A DNA stretch of 60,369 nucleotides from a virus. Position 1 is the stretch's first letter. Each line of letters starts with the position of its first letter. This document shows, piece after piece, positions 15,146-26,309 of this stretch. Below the pieces are notes generated by a model that was not told the DNA's origin, ran no database searches, and was given only the letters and a program-made list of their open reading frames with translations. The position numbers and the translations under genes were made by a program. The DNA lies in the IMG/VR virus record IMGVR_UViG_3300037963_002318, positions 1-60,369 of that record. One strand, written 5' to 3'.

Positions 15146-18100
15146 ATAACTTTGTGCTTCGGGGCTACCTGTAACGCTTCTTCTATCTGAGGCCACTTGT
15201 ACATTGTGAATAATTAGAGAGGAGAATTGTGCAGTGTCATTGTTTAAGCCTGCCTCCCTGCCTATTGTTATCTTGATAGTGTTGTTTGGTGTATCTAGCC
15301 CCCCAAGACTACCGGAGAATAATGTTATGAATCCGTTAGTTGCTGGATTTAGAATCATATCTTGCTCTATGTACGCACCAGTTTCAACACATTCTGCTTT
15401 TACTGTGACTTCTGCCACACCATCGTCTGCCTCCATAGTATAACGACCAGTAACTCTAACTACATCATTTACGACATCGTTAGGGATTCTCGATGTAACC
15501 GAGAAGGCGGTGTATGAAGTAGTCGCATCCGTGGCACCTGCAAAAGACATACCGTTGTCACTCATAACTGCATCACCAGCAACAGGTGTAATGAATGAAT
15601 CAACCCCTTCGACACCAGTGCTATTTATTGGTGGTTGTGACGGCTTCTTTTGACCTAGCACTGAGAATGAACCACCTGTGGAACTGTCGGTATTGAAATC
15701 CATGACACCTTTTATCTGATTGTTAAGACCCCTACCAACATTGTTAGCGTTGAGTATAGTTGCTGAATTATCGTTAATACCGGTGCCGTTTGGTCTATTA
15801 CCTGTACCTGCTAAAGTAGTAGGGTCAAACTCGCTACCTTGTGTTGTACCTGCGGTTATAGCACCGAATCCACCAACAAAGCCGAACCCTCCCTGTGCAG
15901 GGAACCCAGCGTCACCGGCACCCGGCCCAACAGGGAACCCACCCGGAGTCCCACCGGTAGGAGGTGGCAGTGGTTTCCACGGCCCAGCATCGTTGCCACC
16001 ACCGGTACCAAAGAATGAAGTTAATCCCTTAGCACTACGACTAATGTCTCTTTCTAAGGTAAATGATACAGTTTCGGTGCCTTGTGAAACCGACCAGCCT
16101 ATGCTCTTAATACCTAATACTTCATTACTTAACTCTAGTGCTGAATCAGTATAACTTATGTTTGTTGCTGGCAAGAAGTTAATGTCATCAGTTATTTCTA
16201 AGCGAGGAGCATACCATTCTGCCCTTTCTCCCCAGTATTGTACATTACTATTGATTTTGCGCATACCTAACGGGAATATGCTACCAGCGTTAAGCGTTGA
16301 GTGTGTTTTACCGGCATAAGAATTGCCGTTGCGGGTGTAATTTGTACTTGGGCATCTCTCCCTAACTAGGGCTTTTAGGTATTCGTAGTTAATAGAAACT
16401 ACTATTCTTTCGGTACCATCCCTACCAGTAGCCCAGTATGTTGAAGGTATGTCTATTTCATAGTAACCGTTGGCATCAAATTGAATCCTTGATACACTTC
16501 TCGATGTAGCGGCAAACTCATTGTCTGTCCAATCGTAATCGTGCAAAGATAATTGGAACTCTAATTCATCATAACCAATATCTGCACCCAAACTATCAAC
16601 TATGTCAATCACCATACGAAGCCTACCATCAGCGTTGATTTTCCCTCCACCGGGAGTTTTTTGTGTGGTCTTAGGCATATTGCGTGGTATGTGTACAATC
16701 TGTACTGCATAAGACAAGGAGTTGCTACCGTACCACCAATAATTATTATTATACGCTACTGCACCAGTAGGTCTTGTACAGTCCCCATCCCTACCATCAA
16801 GAGCAGACACCATTCCGGGGAATAAGTTTCCTCCCCACAAACTGTTCCATGTGTAATTAGCAGAAGTGGCACTTGTTGAGTAGCCATATGGGATTGCTCT
16901 TGATTGGTCGGCTACATATCCGTACCTAGCCCCACTAATCATATTGTCATTAGAACCTAAGATGGTGTTTTGCTCATCAATTCTTAGAATCTTAGCACTT
17001 ATCTTCATTGGCGGAGTCTTATATTTTTCGTACTCGGTCTTAGCAAACGCAAATGCTTCTGCCTTTGTTGAAATCTCGGGCCTATCTTCTATTTGCCACC
17101 TAGGGCTTGACCCAAGTTGTGCCGAAGGATAATCCACATAACTACCATTACCTGCATAAAATACTCTAACATTAGTAATATGTTCTTTGTTGCTTGTTTG
17201 TAAATCAGATACTCGCAGATTTGTAGTATTGAAAGTATATCCACTACTGTAATTAGGTCTTAATGACGGCTTGCCATCCCTACCAACCATCCATGTAAAT
17301 ACCTTGCGAGTGTCATAATCGTCACCAATTCCACTTTTTTCCTGTGTGGATTGGAAAATGGTAGCATATGTTTCATTCCTACAATCATTCACACTACCGT
17401 ACTGTTCCACACGATTTGCTTTACGCCAGCGACCTAGCACCGACCCAGCCGACAAAGCGGCGGTTCTTGGTATCTTGAATGTGGTTGATGTCGTATCACT
17501 AACAACATAATTTTGTTGGCTAGTTAGTAGTCCCAAAGGCTGAGATGATAAGATTGTGATTGTGTCGCCGTCTGATAACGCATGAGGGTTAGAGCAAGTA
17601 ATTACACTATGGCCGCTAGAAGGTGCCGCTATGTTAGTAATTAACCCTGCTTGACCCGAAAATGGAACGCCCGATGTAGCCTCTATGTATGGCTCAAATG
17701 TAGTAACCATATCCTTTGTGATAGGGACTGTGTTGATGTCGGGCATACCTTTAACACTTGATTGACTTAGCCAATTTTTATTTAGACAATCTGAGTATGC
17801 TGCTCTAATCTTGTCACTATCGTACCATGTTGCAGTACCTTTGCTTTCAACAAATCCTGTTAGGGACATTATCAGCCTCATAGGGAATATATTAGCCAAG
17901 CCGGAGCGTACCACTAGGTCGGTATAACCCGATGATGTGGTACTGGCGTTAAGGGCATTTGCATCTTCTTTAGTAGTAGTAGTTACTGCAAAACCGGTTC
18001 TTGGTGATTGAATTAATGAGTTTAGTATCGCTAAATACTCAGCATTGTTTTCATAATTTCTAATTTCATAGACTGGTATAGGAGTACCGCTAATTATGCT

Positions 18101-21100
18101 AGAGCCACCACCTAAGTATGTTATGCCTGTTAATCTATGAGGAGTTGTAGTAGTATTTTTACCAGTATAGGTAAATGCTGCCTGCGCTGCCGGGCCGCTA
18201 AATTGGAAATTAGGATTGCCAACAATCACTGTACCGGAGTCCGAAAAACTACTAGCGTCTGCTATACCAATGTAACCAGTACCGGTTCCCGATGTCCCAC
18301 TTGTGTTGCTACTAACTCCTTTATCGAAATAAACATTAGATTCACTACCGTAACCTGCTCCATTCCACTCTCCAGTTACCTTTGTGCCGAGAACAGGTAC
18401 ACCTAAATCAAATAGCCCTCTCATAAAGTAGGTGCCGGGGAAATGTAGGTGTGCGTAACCAGCAGTAATGGTGCCCGAAGGAACATTGTTTTGCCTAAGC
18501 ACCAACCACGGCCCATTCACATTGGTTGAACCACCGGAACTATACGCCGCTTCGGGTATAATATCCTCTATCACATAATCACCATCAACATTAGTGGTGG
18601 TGCCGGTTGAATTGCTTAGTGTTATTTTATGACCTACTCTTAGCGCACCCATATCTGGTCTAGGGTCGCTACCGATGCCTATGCTTGTAAAACCGGGCCT
18701 ACAATCAATAACAAATGTATCGTCATCTAGTTGGGCATCAGGTCTTGCGCTTGTACTGCCGTCTAAGTAACTACCGGGTTGTATGTGAACACCGGGGTTA
18801 GAACCACTCCCGCCATAAACGCCGTCTTGAGTTATGGTAGCCAATGCTCCTTGTGTTACTGCGTGGTAAATCTTCTTTTTCTCTTCAGAAGTTAAAGCAA
18901 TAACTACTGCGTCACTCATCAGCCTACCAGTTTTTGCCGTTAAGTCGGGAATACCAGCAGGTAACGCTACATTACTTGGTAAATTAGAGTCGTTTAGTTG
19001 TATAATCGTATCTCCTACCTGTATATCAGTAGCAAGTGAAGTGGAGTTATTTAGCAGATATTTGTAATTTGCTGACCATAAGAACGGAGAACCTGCTCCG
19101 GCTGAAGCAGTGTCCTCGTTAGCGTTATTGTATGCACATATAGCCCTTTGCCAGTAGTTATCAACAAGAACGGGAAACCCTTCGGTCTCAGTTAGGAAAT
19201 CACCTATCTCCTTGCGACCAGCAGACGACTGTCCAGTTTTACCACCGTTAGAAGTAGTGTTTAGATTGAAAAACTTTGAAGCATCTATGATAACAAACGC
19301 CCCAGCCTTATCCTCCCAATTGTGATATTTACTATTTGACTCAGTATTAGACCCTCCACTAATAGCAGACCACGGATTACCTGTGATTGGGTCTGCGGTA
19401 GCATCCATCTCCCATAAATCAATATCTTCGCCTAAATTAAGGTCAACAAAGTTAGTCCTTTCCTGTGTCGCTGATATATCGGTTTCAGATATTCCTAATG
19501 ATAAGTTGTAATTTGCCGAATGTGGCAACATCAAACCAAACTTCTTATCCCTTTTCATGGCATCTGCATTAGCGTTACCATCGTTACGCATGTCTGCCCA
19601 AAGAACCCAAATGTGTTTATAATCATCATCAATATCTCTAAGTGTGATTGTAGCACCGGTTGAGTGGTCTCTTTGTAGGAAATTGGTAGTTGGTAAAGTT
19701 AATGTACACCCTCCATACCCTACATCTATGTTGCTAGTTGGTAGCATTATAGGTGCTATTTCTCTTGCGCTAAAGTTATTCTTAAACCCAAACGGATTGC
19801 CTATATTCTTAGTCACATAACCACCAGCAGATGATGTGGGTGTCGAAGTAAAATTGACAGTAAATCTTTTCCTATCAAAATTATTATTGGGGTCACACAA
19901 AACATAATTGGTGTATTGCGTACCGCCGCTTGTTTGCTTGTGAAACGGCCAACCAAACTTTTTCAATTGCCAAACACCGTTTAATCGTGATTCGTTACCA
20001 GTTAAACCCCCACTAGCAGAATCAGTAATACCACTAATTCTAATATATTGTCTATGAAAGTTGAACAGTGCCGTAGGGAATTGTAAAATTACAAACCCAA
20101 AAAAGTCAGCCCCAAAAACAGCATCAAGGTATGTTGGCTCCTCTTGACACAATACCATTCTAAATGGATTAGTGGTGTTTGTCGGAGTTATAGCGGTCGC
20201 TACACCGTGGTCAACAAAATTATCAGCGTCAACAATCTCAAATGAAACATTTCCTGTTCCTGTATTAAATGGCGGCATGTTGGCAGTTAGGCTAGTAGTG
20301 GAGCCAACAGTGATTGCGCTGGTAGTAGTGCCCGTTAGTAGTGCGTTGTTTTTGATTTTACCAAACATATGACTAAACCAAGGGGACTTAGGTAAATCTT
20401 TAACCCAGCGACTATGTAGCACACGATATTGTGCATCAGTGTTCCCCGAAGTACCGCCGATATGAGTGTCCCAATCAGCATAAGCATTGTTAGGCCCGAT
20501 AGTATCTTCTGAATTATACAGTTGAATAGGATGAGCAGAAGCCCTTCTCATCCTACTATCAAGGCGTGTTTTCCACACCCCGTCACCATCTTCACCCTCA
20601 TTGTAACCTAGCGAAGCATTAGCGAGAGATAGAGTTTCGGCACCAAAGTAAAAGACATTTAGGTTGTTTTGTGAATCTGCTCTATTATACGCTACCTGTG
20701 TTGTACTATCTCCTGTACCACTGGAACCTAACTCCCATGTGGGGATTGCTCTATCCATATCCTCGAAATAGTCAATCGCTTGTAGGTTAATGATAAACTG
20801 TCTATCACTTTTACGATTGTAGGTTAGGCTTGTTGTTGTGCCTCTCCAAATAGGTCTATCTATGTTATCCCTAAACATTAGTATAGTTGAGTCTGAATAA
20901 TTAGATTTGTCAAAATAAGATAATAGTTTCAAATCAGCATCATCGTCTGCTATCTTTAGATTTAGTTTAGATGTGCTATTTATTGTACTATTGTATGCAA
21001 AATCCAATACTGGCGGCATCTCGGTAGTTGATAGTGGGTAGTCATTAAGTGGTCTAATCATCCCTACCCTGTCAATAAGCACATATGTTTTACCATGAGT

Positions 21101-22357
21101 ACCGTTGCTCTTAACATCTAATTCCCAACCGTACATATCAGCCGCAGTAAATCGAGAACCGTCTGCCTTTGTGCCTATTGAAACGCCTGTGGCAACGCTA
21201 GTACCATTTTTAATTACATCATAAGTACCTGCCGTATAATTTAGTATGAAGTCGTAATCATCCCAGCGTTGATTCATGTTATTATTAGCATCATTCCAAT
21301 TACCTAATCCAGCAAAGCCGCCATAAACTAAACCGTCGGGAGTTATTTCGTAATCAATAGCGGCTCTTGTGTAGCCAGTATCTCCACCAACTACTGATGT
21401 AAATGCGGTGCCCTCACAACCAATACGAAGTCTAAGAGTAGGGCCACCTTGGTGCTTTGCCGCATACATTCTAATCGTAAATATATCCCCATCACCTTTG
21501 CTATTTAGTGAACCATCATATGATAGGATAGGGTCAAATGAAGTTGATGTAGTATATGCGTCTATACTAAGGAACGGTTTGCCTGCTGGAGATGTGATGG
21601 GATAAAGCCATGCTCTAGGCTGACCTGCTCCCCATGACGACGAAGAACCGTCTAAATCGTCACAATTAGGGGCTTCTCCGCTAAATACGCCGGTTAGATG
21701 TGTTCTAACTACCTTGGCAGGGGTTCTAGCCGCCGCAAGAGGCAAACCAGCGTCACTTGCTAAAGCACCGCCCGTATTTTGGTCGGGAACCTGTTGTGCG
21801 CTACGGCCAAATGTGGAGTCGTTTGTACCTATTGCAGCAAAATACCTACCGTTAGTGTTGTAGCCGTTACAGAATAGCATATAAGCCTCAACTGCCGCAT
21901 AATTAGAGTTAGATACGGTTGTTTGGTATGCTTTGGTGGCACCACCAAGAATACCAGTACCGCCATCAAACTTTTGACGATTAGCGTTAGTCAAAGAATC
22001 CGGGTATTGTAACTGCACAAGACCTTCATAAGCACCTACTGTGCTTCTCCTATTCATATCAATACCTAGCCACTTGTCAACACCACTATTGAAGGCTTTT
22101 CGTGTGTCAGTTGTTATGCCTGCGTTATTGAATTGTGCGCTGGCACCATCACCACGCTCAACCCAAGCATAAGCGTACCTAGGATTTAGCGGTGCCCAGC
22201 CGTTAATAGGGTTGCCTTGGTGTGTCTTTGAGGAATGCCATAATAGGCCCGGAGTATTACTTTCATCGGGCACTGCTCTTGCGCCCATAAAGTCGTCATA
22301 ATATCCGGCCATCCAAAATGTGTACTTTCTATCAACTGTTCTAACCACTATTCTCAC
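15131..22357 (-). CDS. Giant tail-tip / receptor-binding protein
   Basis: 2408 residues, the largest protein here and last in the virion block directly after the tape measure, the usual place for tail hub, tip and adhesin proteins. It is Ser/Thr/Gly/Asn-rich and strand-rich almost throughout, with hub-like stretches around residues 1600-2000. A Gly/Pro-rich linker (GGFPVGPGAGDAGFPAQGG) sits near residue 2145. A final jelly-roll-like domain may bind carbohydrate. No enzyme motif was seen. Hub plus fibre functions are probably fused in this one chain. Its TAA lies inside the end of the XPF gene. Confidence 0.7.
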   Translation of the reverse strand: MRIVVRTVDRKYTFWMAGYYDDFMGARAVPDESNTPGLLWHSSKTHQGNPINGWAPLNPRYAYAWVERGDGASAQFNNAGITTDTRKAFNSGVDKWLGIDMNRRSTVGAYEGLVQLQYPDSLTNANRQKFDGGTGILGGATKAYQTTVSNSNYAAVEAYMLFCNGYNTNGRYFAAIGTNDSTFGRSAQQVPDQNTGGALASDAGLPLAAARTPAKVVRTHLTGVFSGEAPNCDDLDGSSSSWGAGQPRAWLYPITSPAGKPFLSIDAYTTSTSFDPILSYDGSLNSKGDGDIFTIRMYAAKHQGGPTLRLRIGCEGTAFTSVVGGDTGYTRAAIDYEITPDGLVYGGFAGLGNWNDANNNMNQRWDDYDFILNYTAGTYDVIKNGTSVATGVSIGTKADGSRFTAADMYGWELDVKSNGTHGKTYVLIDRVGMIRPLNDYPLSTTEMPPVLDFAYNSTINSTSKLNLKIADDDADLKLLSYFDKSNYSDSTILMFRDNIDRPIWRGTTTSLTYNRKSDRQFIINLQAIDYFEDMDRAIPTWELGSSGTGDSTTQVAYNRADSQNNLNVFYFGAETLSLANASLGYNEGEDGDGVWKTRLDSRMRRASAHPIQLYNSEDTIGPNNAYADWDTHIGGTSGNTDAQYRVLHSRWVKDLPKSPWFSHMFGKIKNNALLTGTTTSAITVGSTTSLTANMPPFNTGTGNVSFEIVDADNFVDHGVATAITPTNTTNPFRMVLCQEEPTYLDAVFGADFFGFVILQFPTALFNFHRQYIRISGITDSASGGLTGNESRLNGVWQLKKFGWPFHKQTSGGTQYTNYVLCDPNNNFDRKRFTVNFTSTPTSSAGGYVTKNIGNPFGFKNNFSAREIAPIMLPTSNIDVGYGGCTLTLPTTNFLQRDHSTGATITLRDIDDDYKHIWVLWADMRNDGNANADAMKRDKKFGLMLPHSANYNLSLGISETDISATQERTNFVDLNLGEDIDLWEMDATADPITGNPWSAISGGSNTESNSKYHNWEDKAGAFVIIDASKFFNLNTTSNGGKTGQSSAGRKEIGDFLTETEGFPVLVDNYWQRAICAYNNANEDTASAGAGSPFLWSANYKYLLNNSTSLATDIQVGDTIIQLNDSNLPSNVALPAGIPDLTAKTGRLMSDAVVIALTSEEKKKIYHAVTQGALATITQDGVYGGSGSNPGVHIQPGSYLDGSTSARPDAQLDDDTFVIDCRPGFTSIGIGSDPRPDMGALRVGHKITLSNSTGTTTNVDGDYVIEDIIPEAAYSSGGSTNVNGPWLVLRQNNVPSGTITAGYAHLHFPGTYFMRGLFDLGVPVLGTKVTGEWNGAGYGSESNVYFDKGVSSNTSGTSGTGTGYIGIADASSFSDSGTVIVGNPNFQFSGPAAQAAFTYTGKNTTTTPHRLTGITYLGGGSSIISGTPIPVYEIRNYENNAEYLAILNSLIQSPRTGFAVTTTTKEDANALNASTTSSGYTDLVVRSGLANIFPMRLIMSLTGFVESKGTATWYDSDKIRAAYSDCLNKNWLSQSSVKGMPDINTVPITKDMVTTFEPYIEATSGVPFSGQAGLITNIAAPSSGHSVITCSNPHALSDGDTITILSSQPLGLLTSQQNYVVSDTTSTTFKIPRTAALSAGSVLGRWRKANRVEQYGSVNDCRNETYATIFQSTQEKSGIGDDYDTRKVFTWMVGRDGKPSLRPNYSSGYTFNTTNLRVSDLQTSNKEHITNVRVFYAGNGSYVDYPSAQLGSSPRWQIEDRPEISTKAEAFAFAKTEYEKYKTPPMKISAKILRIDEQNTILGSNDNMISGARYGYVADQSRAIPYGYSTSATSANYTWNSLWGGNLFPGMVSALDGRDGDCTRPTGAVAYNNNYWWYGSNSLSYAVQIVHIPRNMPKTTQKTPGGGKINADGRLRMVIDIVDSLGADIGYDELEFQLSLHDYDWTDNEFAATSRSVSRIQFDANGYYEIDIPSTYWATGRDGTERIVVSINYEYLKALVRERCPSTNYTRNGNSYAGKTHSTLNAGSIFPLGMRKINSNVQYWGERAEWYAPRLEITDDINFLPATNISYTDSALELSNEVLGIKSIGWSVSQGTETVSFTLERDISRSAKGLTSFFGTGGGNDAGPWKPLPPPTGGTPGGFPVGPGAGDAGFPAQGGFGFVGGFGAITAGTTQGSEFDPTTLAGTGNRPNGTGINDNSATILNANNVGRGLNNQIKGVMDFNTDSSTGGSFSVLGQKKPSQPPINSTGVEGVDSFITPVAGDAVMSDNGMSFAGATDATTSYTAFSVTSRIPNDVVNDVVRVTGRYTMEADDGVAEVTVKAECVETGAYIEQDMILNPATNGFITLFSGSLGGLDTPNNTIKITIGREAGLNNDTAQFSSLIIHNVQVASDRRSVTGSPEAQSYSFGA

Positions 22358-25300
22358 CTATGTCTGTAACGCTACTACTCCACCGTTTGCGGCATAACTC
22401 TCTAACACATTGATAATTCTTTGTGCCGCCGCCTCTTCATTAAAGAATCCGTGGAAATTGTTTGACATAACAATGTCCATTTTATTGTATAAGGTACCTA
22501 CTCCCTGTGTAACTACTTGTTTGTACAAAGAGCCTGTAACATTTCCATATTTACCACCAAAGAATAACTCCTCCCTAGCCCCAGCAAACTTGTAAATATC
22601 ATCAGTTAGATTTTCAATTTCATTTCCTATTAAGGAAATATTGTCTATTGCCTCCTCAGCACCTTCTTCTGATAAAATACTATCCCTTGTGCCTTCAGTC
22701 ATCATAGCATCACTAATTGCTTCAATAAACTCAAATGCTTCGGGTTCGAGGAAGGACTGTAAAGCATCTAAAATATCATCATCTAGTTTCTGCTGGTCTT
22801 CAAGCAGTATCTTCTCTAAGTCCTTGAGCATTTCATACTCATCGTACATATAATCTCCTTGTATAGCATCATCACTAAATAACCCACTCTTCCTCAAAGT
22901 TGCTAAGTCTTGAGTCATATAGTGGCTTTCATCCCTAAGACCTATATTTGTCAACGCCTGCGTACTCCCCATTGAAGCGAAATCTGCCATTTCTTCAAAC
23001 CAGTCAACGAAGGAATCTGCTGGCCCCTCATAAGCCTTATACAAATCCTTGAAATCTCTCTTTAGGTTAGCGGTTTCTAGCAACCCTGCTTCATTCTGTA
23101 TTGCTTTCAGTCCTTGGGCCAAATCTAGTGCGGATTCTGTTGCCGCCCTTTGTTTAGCATCCATAAAGTCGTATGAGTCATTTAGTTTGTCGATAGTTTC
23201 ATCTAACAACTCGGAATCATTTTTCAAGTCCTGTATTGAAATACCACTTAAACCTAATTCTTTAGCAAGCCACTGCTGGTCGTCAGTAAATAAAGAGGTT
23301 TGTGTTCTTAGGCGAAGTAATGTGTCAGTTTGTTTGTCAAGAGTTTGGGTTACTGCTTCGGTAGCCTCCCTATAATCTTCTTGTGTGGAATTGACATAAG
23401 CAAGCGTACCTACTACTAACGCCAAAGGCCCAAGTGCCCTAGCCACCGAGCCAGCATATACTGTCCATGATTTACCTGCTTCTATATTTGCCGTTATTAA
23501 AGCATACTGGGTAGTAATAAAATCTTTAGTGGTTTTTGCTAATGTGCCTAATGCGGGGACTAAAGTAGTTGACATCATTACTGTGGATGCGGTTGCGGCA
23601 TTTACTCCGGGTACCATGCCTATTGCGATAGAAGATACTGAGGACAGGGCAAAACCAAACTTTCGTGCTGAGTCGGCGGCTTTAATTTGGGCTTTATCTA
23701 ACCCTTCATCACCGAGTTTTTTTGAGTAATGCTTTGTTTCCTCGGCGGTTTCAGCCAAACCTTGTGTAATTATTTTTTCTAAGTTAACCCTTTCCTGTGT
23801 TGACAGGTTCAAGTCCCTTTGAGCCTGTTCTAATTCTTTAGTAGCCTGCTCTATTTCCTCGGTTACTGGGCCTAATTGTGTCATTATATCGAACATTTCG
23901 CCCTTAGTAATCACCGATTCATTCTCAAGGGTGGTAAGTGCAGATTGTAAATCGGTCTGCCTTTGTATCATCATGCCGTGAAGGTCAACGGTTTTAAGTA
24001 GGCTATCGGTCTGCATTTGATGACCCAATGTAGTTTCACCAAGCCTACGCAAAGCCGCATCTGATTGTTTATCTATGTTCAACCTTCTCTCATTTACAGT
24101 GCCGTAGTTTTCAATGTACTCATTTAATTCGGTTTCTAAATGGTTATACATTCTCGCTTCGTGTTGTAAATCAGCAACATATTGTTTTTGAGATTCGCTT
24201 AACTCTTTATTTCGGGACTTTGCTACTGCCGCCGCATTTGCCATGTTGGCTTGCTCGCTTGCATTCTTCGCCATAGCATCGTTTAGTTGAGTAATAACTC
24301 TTTGTGAAGCGTGGTACTGGTCTATGTTACTACCGGTATCACGGCGGCCACCACCAGTGAAAGTCTTTTCCCTAAGAGTATCTGCGGTTTGCTCCGCTAT
24401 CAACAGTGTGTTGATTGCATCAGTTTGTTGTTTGAGCATTCTATTTTTACGCTCAACAAACATAACATCTTCTTTGCTAAGTCTTGCTACTTGGTCGTGT
24501 GCAAGGACTACTCTTCTCATGTGTGCTTCATGTGCGGCACTCTTTTCATTGAATATCTTATTGTATTGTTTTTCTAGTGTTAATTCACTATCTTGAGCCT
24601 TTAACTGCTGGTTATAGTAAAGAACCCTATCCATTCTATTACCTATACCCTTTTCATTAATGATATTGTACATACTGGCTAAACTGTTCAACTCCTTCTG
24701 CGCTTTCGCAGATTGCTCATCAAGGCTAAGGCCGTACTCTTCTAATCTATTCCTTTCATTAAATAGATGTGCATTTTCACGCTCGGCAGTTTTTATTTGT
24801 AGGGTTAAAGCATTCGCCCTCTCCCTGTGCCTGTTGATTAACTGATGGTGATACTGAATAGCCTGTAATAGTACCTTTTCCTCCTTAGTAGCCTGTACAT
24901 TGAAGTCAAAGTATGTTGCCTGTTTGCTATGTAATGTTTCATTAGCAATTAGAATACCATGCAGGTCACGCTGGACAGACTCAAACATACCCATACCAAT
25001 AGATAACGACTGTATTCCCAATCCAAACTTAACGAACCCACCAAACAACTGTCCGAATGCGGTCATCCTACCCAGTATTCTTAACAAGTCCTCGCCAAAT
25101 GTGTCAGCAATAGCGACTTGCATTTCAAGTATGTCGTTCTTGGCTTCTTTTTGTGCTATCAAAAACGGCGACAGGGACTCTCCCATCGACGCTTTCATAT
25201 TTTCAGCCGCCGCATCTGCTCTTTCTAGTTGGTAGGCAAACGATTGCATAGCCTTCTCGGCCTGTTCTGATGCCGAATCAATATCTTCGGTAGCCTGTGC

Positions 25301-26305
25301 CGCTAAGGTTACGGCTCGCTCTTGGTTTTCCATCAACTTGATGAAACGGACATAGTGCCTGTTACCAGCGATAGTCTGTGCGATATTCTGCTTTTGGGCT
25401 GAAGTCATCCTGTCCCAACCCATATCAACAAGTTGTTGTGTGATATGGGTCATAGTGTTCATTTCACCGTTAGTATTCATTACTTCAACGCCCATAGCCT
25501 CTAACTCGGTTCTTGCACCACCGATGTCACCACCCATACGAGCGTAAATCATACGCAAGGCACGACCAGCCGCACCTGCTTCTTCACCGGCTTCGAGTAG
25601 CACCGCAGACATAGCCGCCATGCTTTCAAAAGACTCTCCTACTAACGCTCCCTGTGCGGCGAAGTTTGTCATAGTTTCCACTAATTCACCTTCAACCGCT
25701 ACCGACCGGTTAGCAATTGTGTTAAGTGCGTCAAGAGCAAACGCCGATTGGTCGGTTAGTATCTTTTCCTTTTCCATCTGCGATAGTCTTTGGAATTGAG
25801 CCGCATTCAAATCTCCATACAACACACCTGTTTGTTGTTGCAGTTTGATAATACCCTTCATAGCCTCTTCGGAGTTTAGGTCTGATATGTTAGATAGGAT
25901 TTCAGCCTGTTCAACCAACAGTGGGATATTCTCATTACCAACAATGGCCGCTACCTGTGCCGCCCTTGAACCTGCGGTTAACGCTTCAGTACCTACTTTA
26001 GCATATTCTAAACCAATTACCTTTAATTCTTCGGACATAGCCTTTTGTTGGGCTGGTTGAGCGTCATAAAACTTCTCGAACTCGACTTGGGCTTTACCCA
26101 TTTCAATTGTTACCTGTTTTAATTCACCAATGTACACGCCTATGGCTCTCGATACATCTTCGATAGGTTTTAGCATAGCCTCGAAAGAGTCGAGACTAAC
26201 CGCCTTCATAACATTCATAGCGGTTCTATGGTCTTGAATTAATTTACGAGCGTTAAAGCCCGCAACTACATTGAAGAATACTTGGGATGCGCCAACTCTT
26301 GTCAT
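22358..26305 (-). CDS. Tail tape measure protein
   Basis: 1315 residues, mostly helical. Residues about 100-360 contain the conserved phage tape-measure core (for example LEEAGEEAGAAGRALRMIY and AQTIAGNRHYVRF). Long coiled coils and a hydrophobic segment (about 880-990, including PLALVVGTLAYV) follow. The family rule of about 1.5 angstroms per residue predicts a tail near 200 nm. It lies between the tail chaperones and the tip protein. No sheath gene is seen, so the tail is probably non-contractile. Confidence 0.9.
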   Translation of the reverse strand: MTRVGASQVFFNVVAGFNARKLIQDHRTAMNVMKAVSLDSFEAMLKPIEDVSRAIGVYIGELKQVTIEMGKAQVEFEKFYDAQPAQQKAMSEELKVIGLEYAKVGTEALTAGSRAAQVAAIVGNENIPLLVEQAEILSNISDLNSEEAMKGIIKLQQQTGVLYGDLNAAQFQRLSQMEKEKILTDQSAFALDALNTIANRSVAVEGELVETMTNFAAQGALVGESFESMAAMSAVLLEAGEEAGAAGRALRMIYARMGGDIGGARTELEAMGVEVMNTNGEMNTMTHITQQLVDMGWDRMTSAQKQNIAQTIAGNRHYVRFIKLMENQERAVTLAAQATEDIDSASEQAEKAMQSFAYQLERADAAAENMKASMGESLSPFLIAQKEAKNDILEMQVAIADTFGEDLLRILGRMTAFGQLFGGFVKFGLGIQSLSIGMGMFESVQRDLHGILIANETLHSKQATYFDFNVQATKEEKVLLQAIQYHHQLINRHRERANALTLQIKTAERENAHLFNERNRLEEYGLSLDEQSAKAQKELNSLASMYNIINEKGIGNRMDRVLYYNQQLKAQDSELTLEKQYNKIFNEKSAAHEAHMRRVVLAHDQVARLSKEDVMFVERKNRMLKQQTDAINTLLIAEQTADTLREKTFTGGGRRDTGSNIDQYHASQRVITQLNDAMAKNASEQANMANAAAVAKSRNKELSESQKQYVADLQHEARMYNHLETELNEYIENYGTVNERRLNIDKQSDAALRRLGETTLGHQMQTDSLLKTVDLHGMMIQRQTDLQSALTTLENESVITKGEMFDIMTQLGPVTEEIEQATKELEQAQRDLNLSTQERVNLEKIITQGLAETAEETKHYSKKLGDEGLDKAQIKAADSARKFGFALSSVSSIAIGMVPGVNAATASTVMMSTTLVPALGTLAKTTKDFITTQYALITANIEAGKSWTVYAGSVARALGPLALVVGTLAYVNSTQEDYREATEAVTQTLDKQTDTLLRLRTQTSLFTDDQQWLAKELGLSGISIQDLKNDSELLDETIDKLNDSYDFMDAKQRAATESALDLAQGLKAIQNEAGLLETANLKRDFKDLYKAYEGPADSFVDWFEEMADFASMGSTQALTNIGLRDESHYMTQDLATLRKSGLFSDDAIQGDYMYDEYEMLKDLEKILLEDQQKLDDDILDALQSFLEPEAFEFIEAISDAMMTEGTRDSILSEEGAEEAIDNISLIGNEIENLTDDIYKFAGAREELFFGGKYGNVTGSLYKQVVTQGVGTLYNKMDIVMSNNFHGFFNEEAAAQRIINVLESYAANGGVVALQT

Positions 26306-26309
26306 GTTA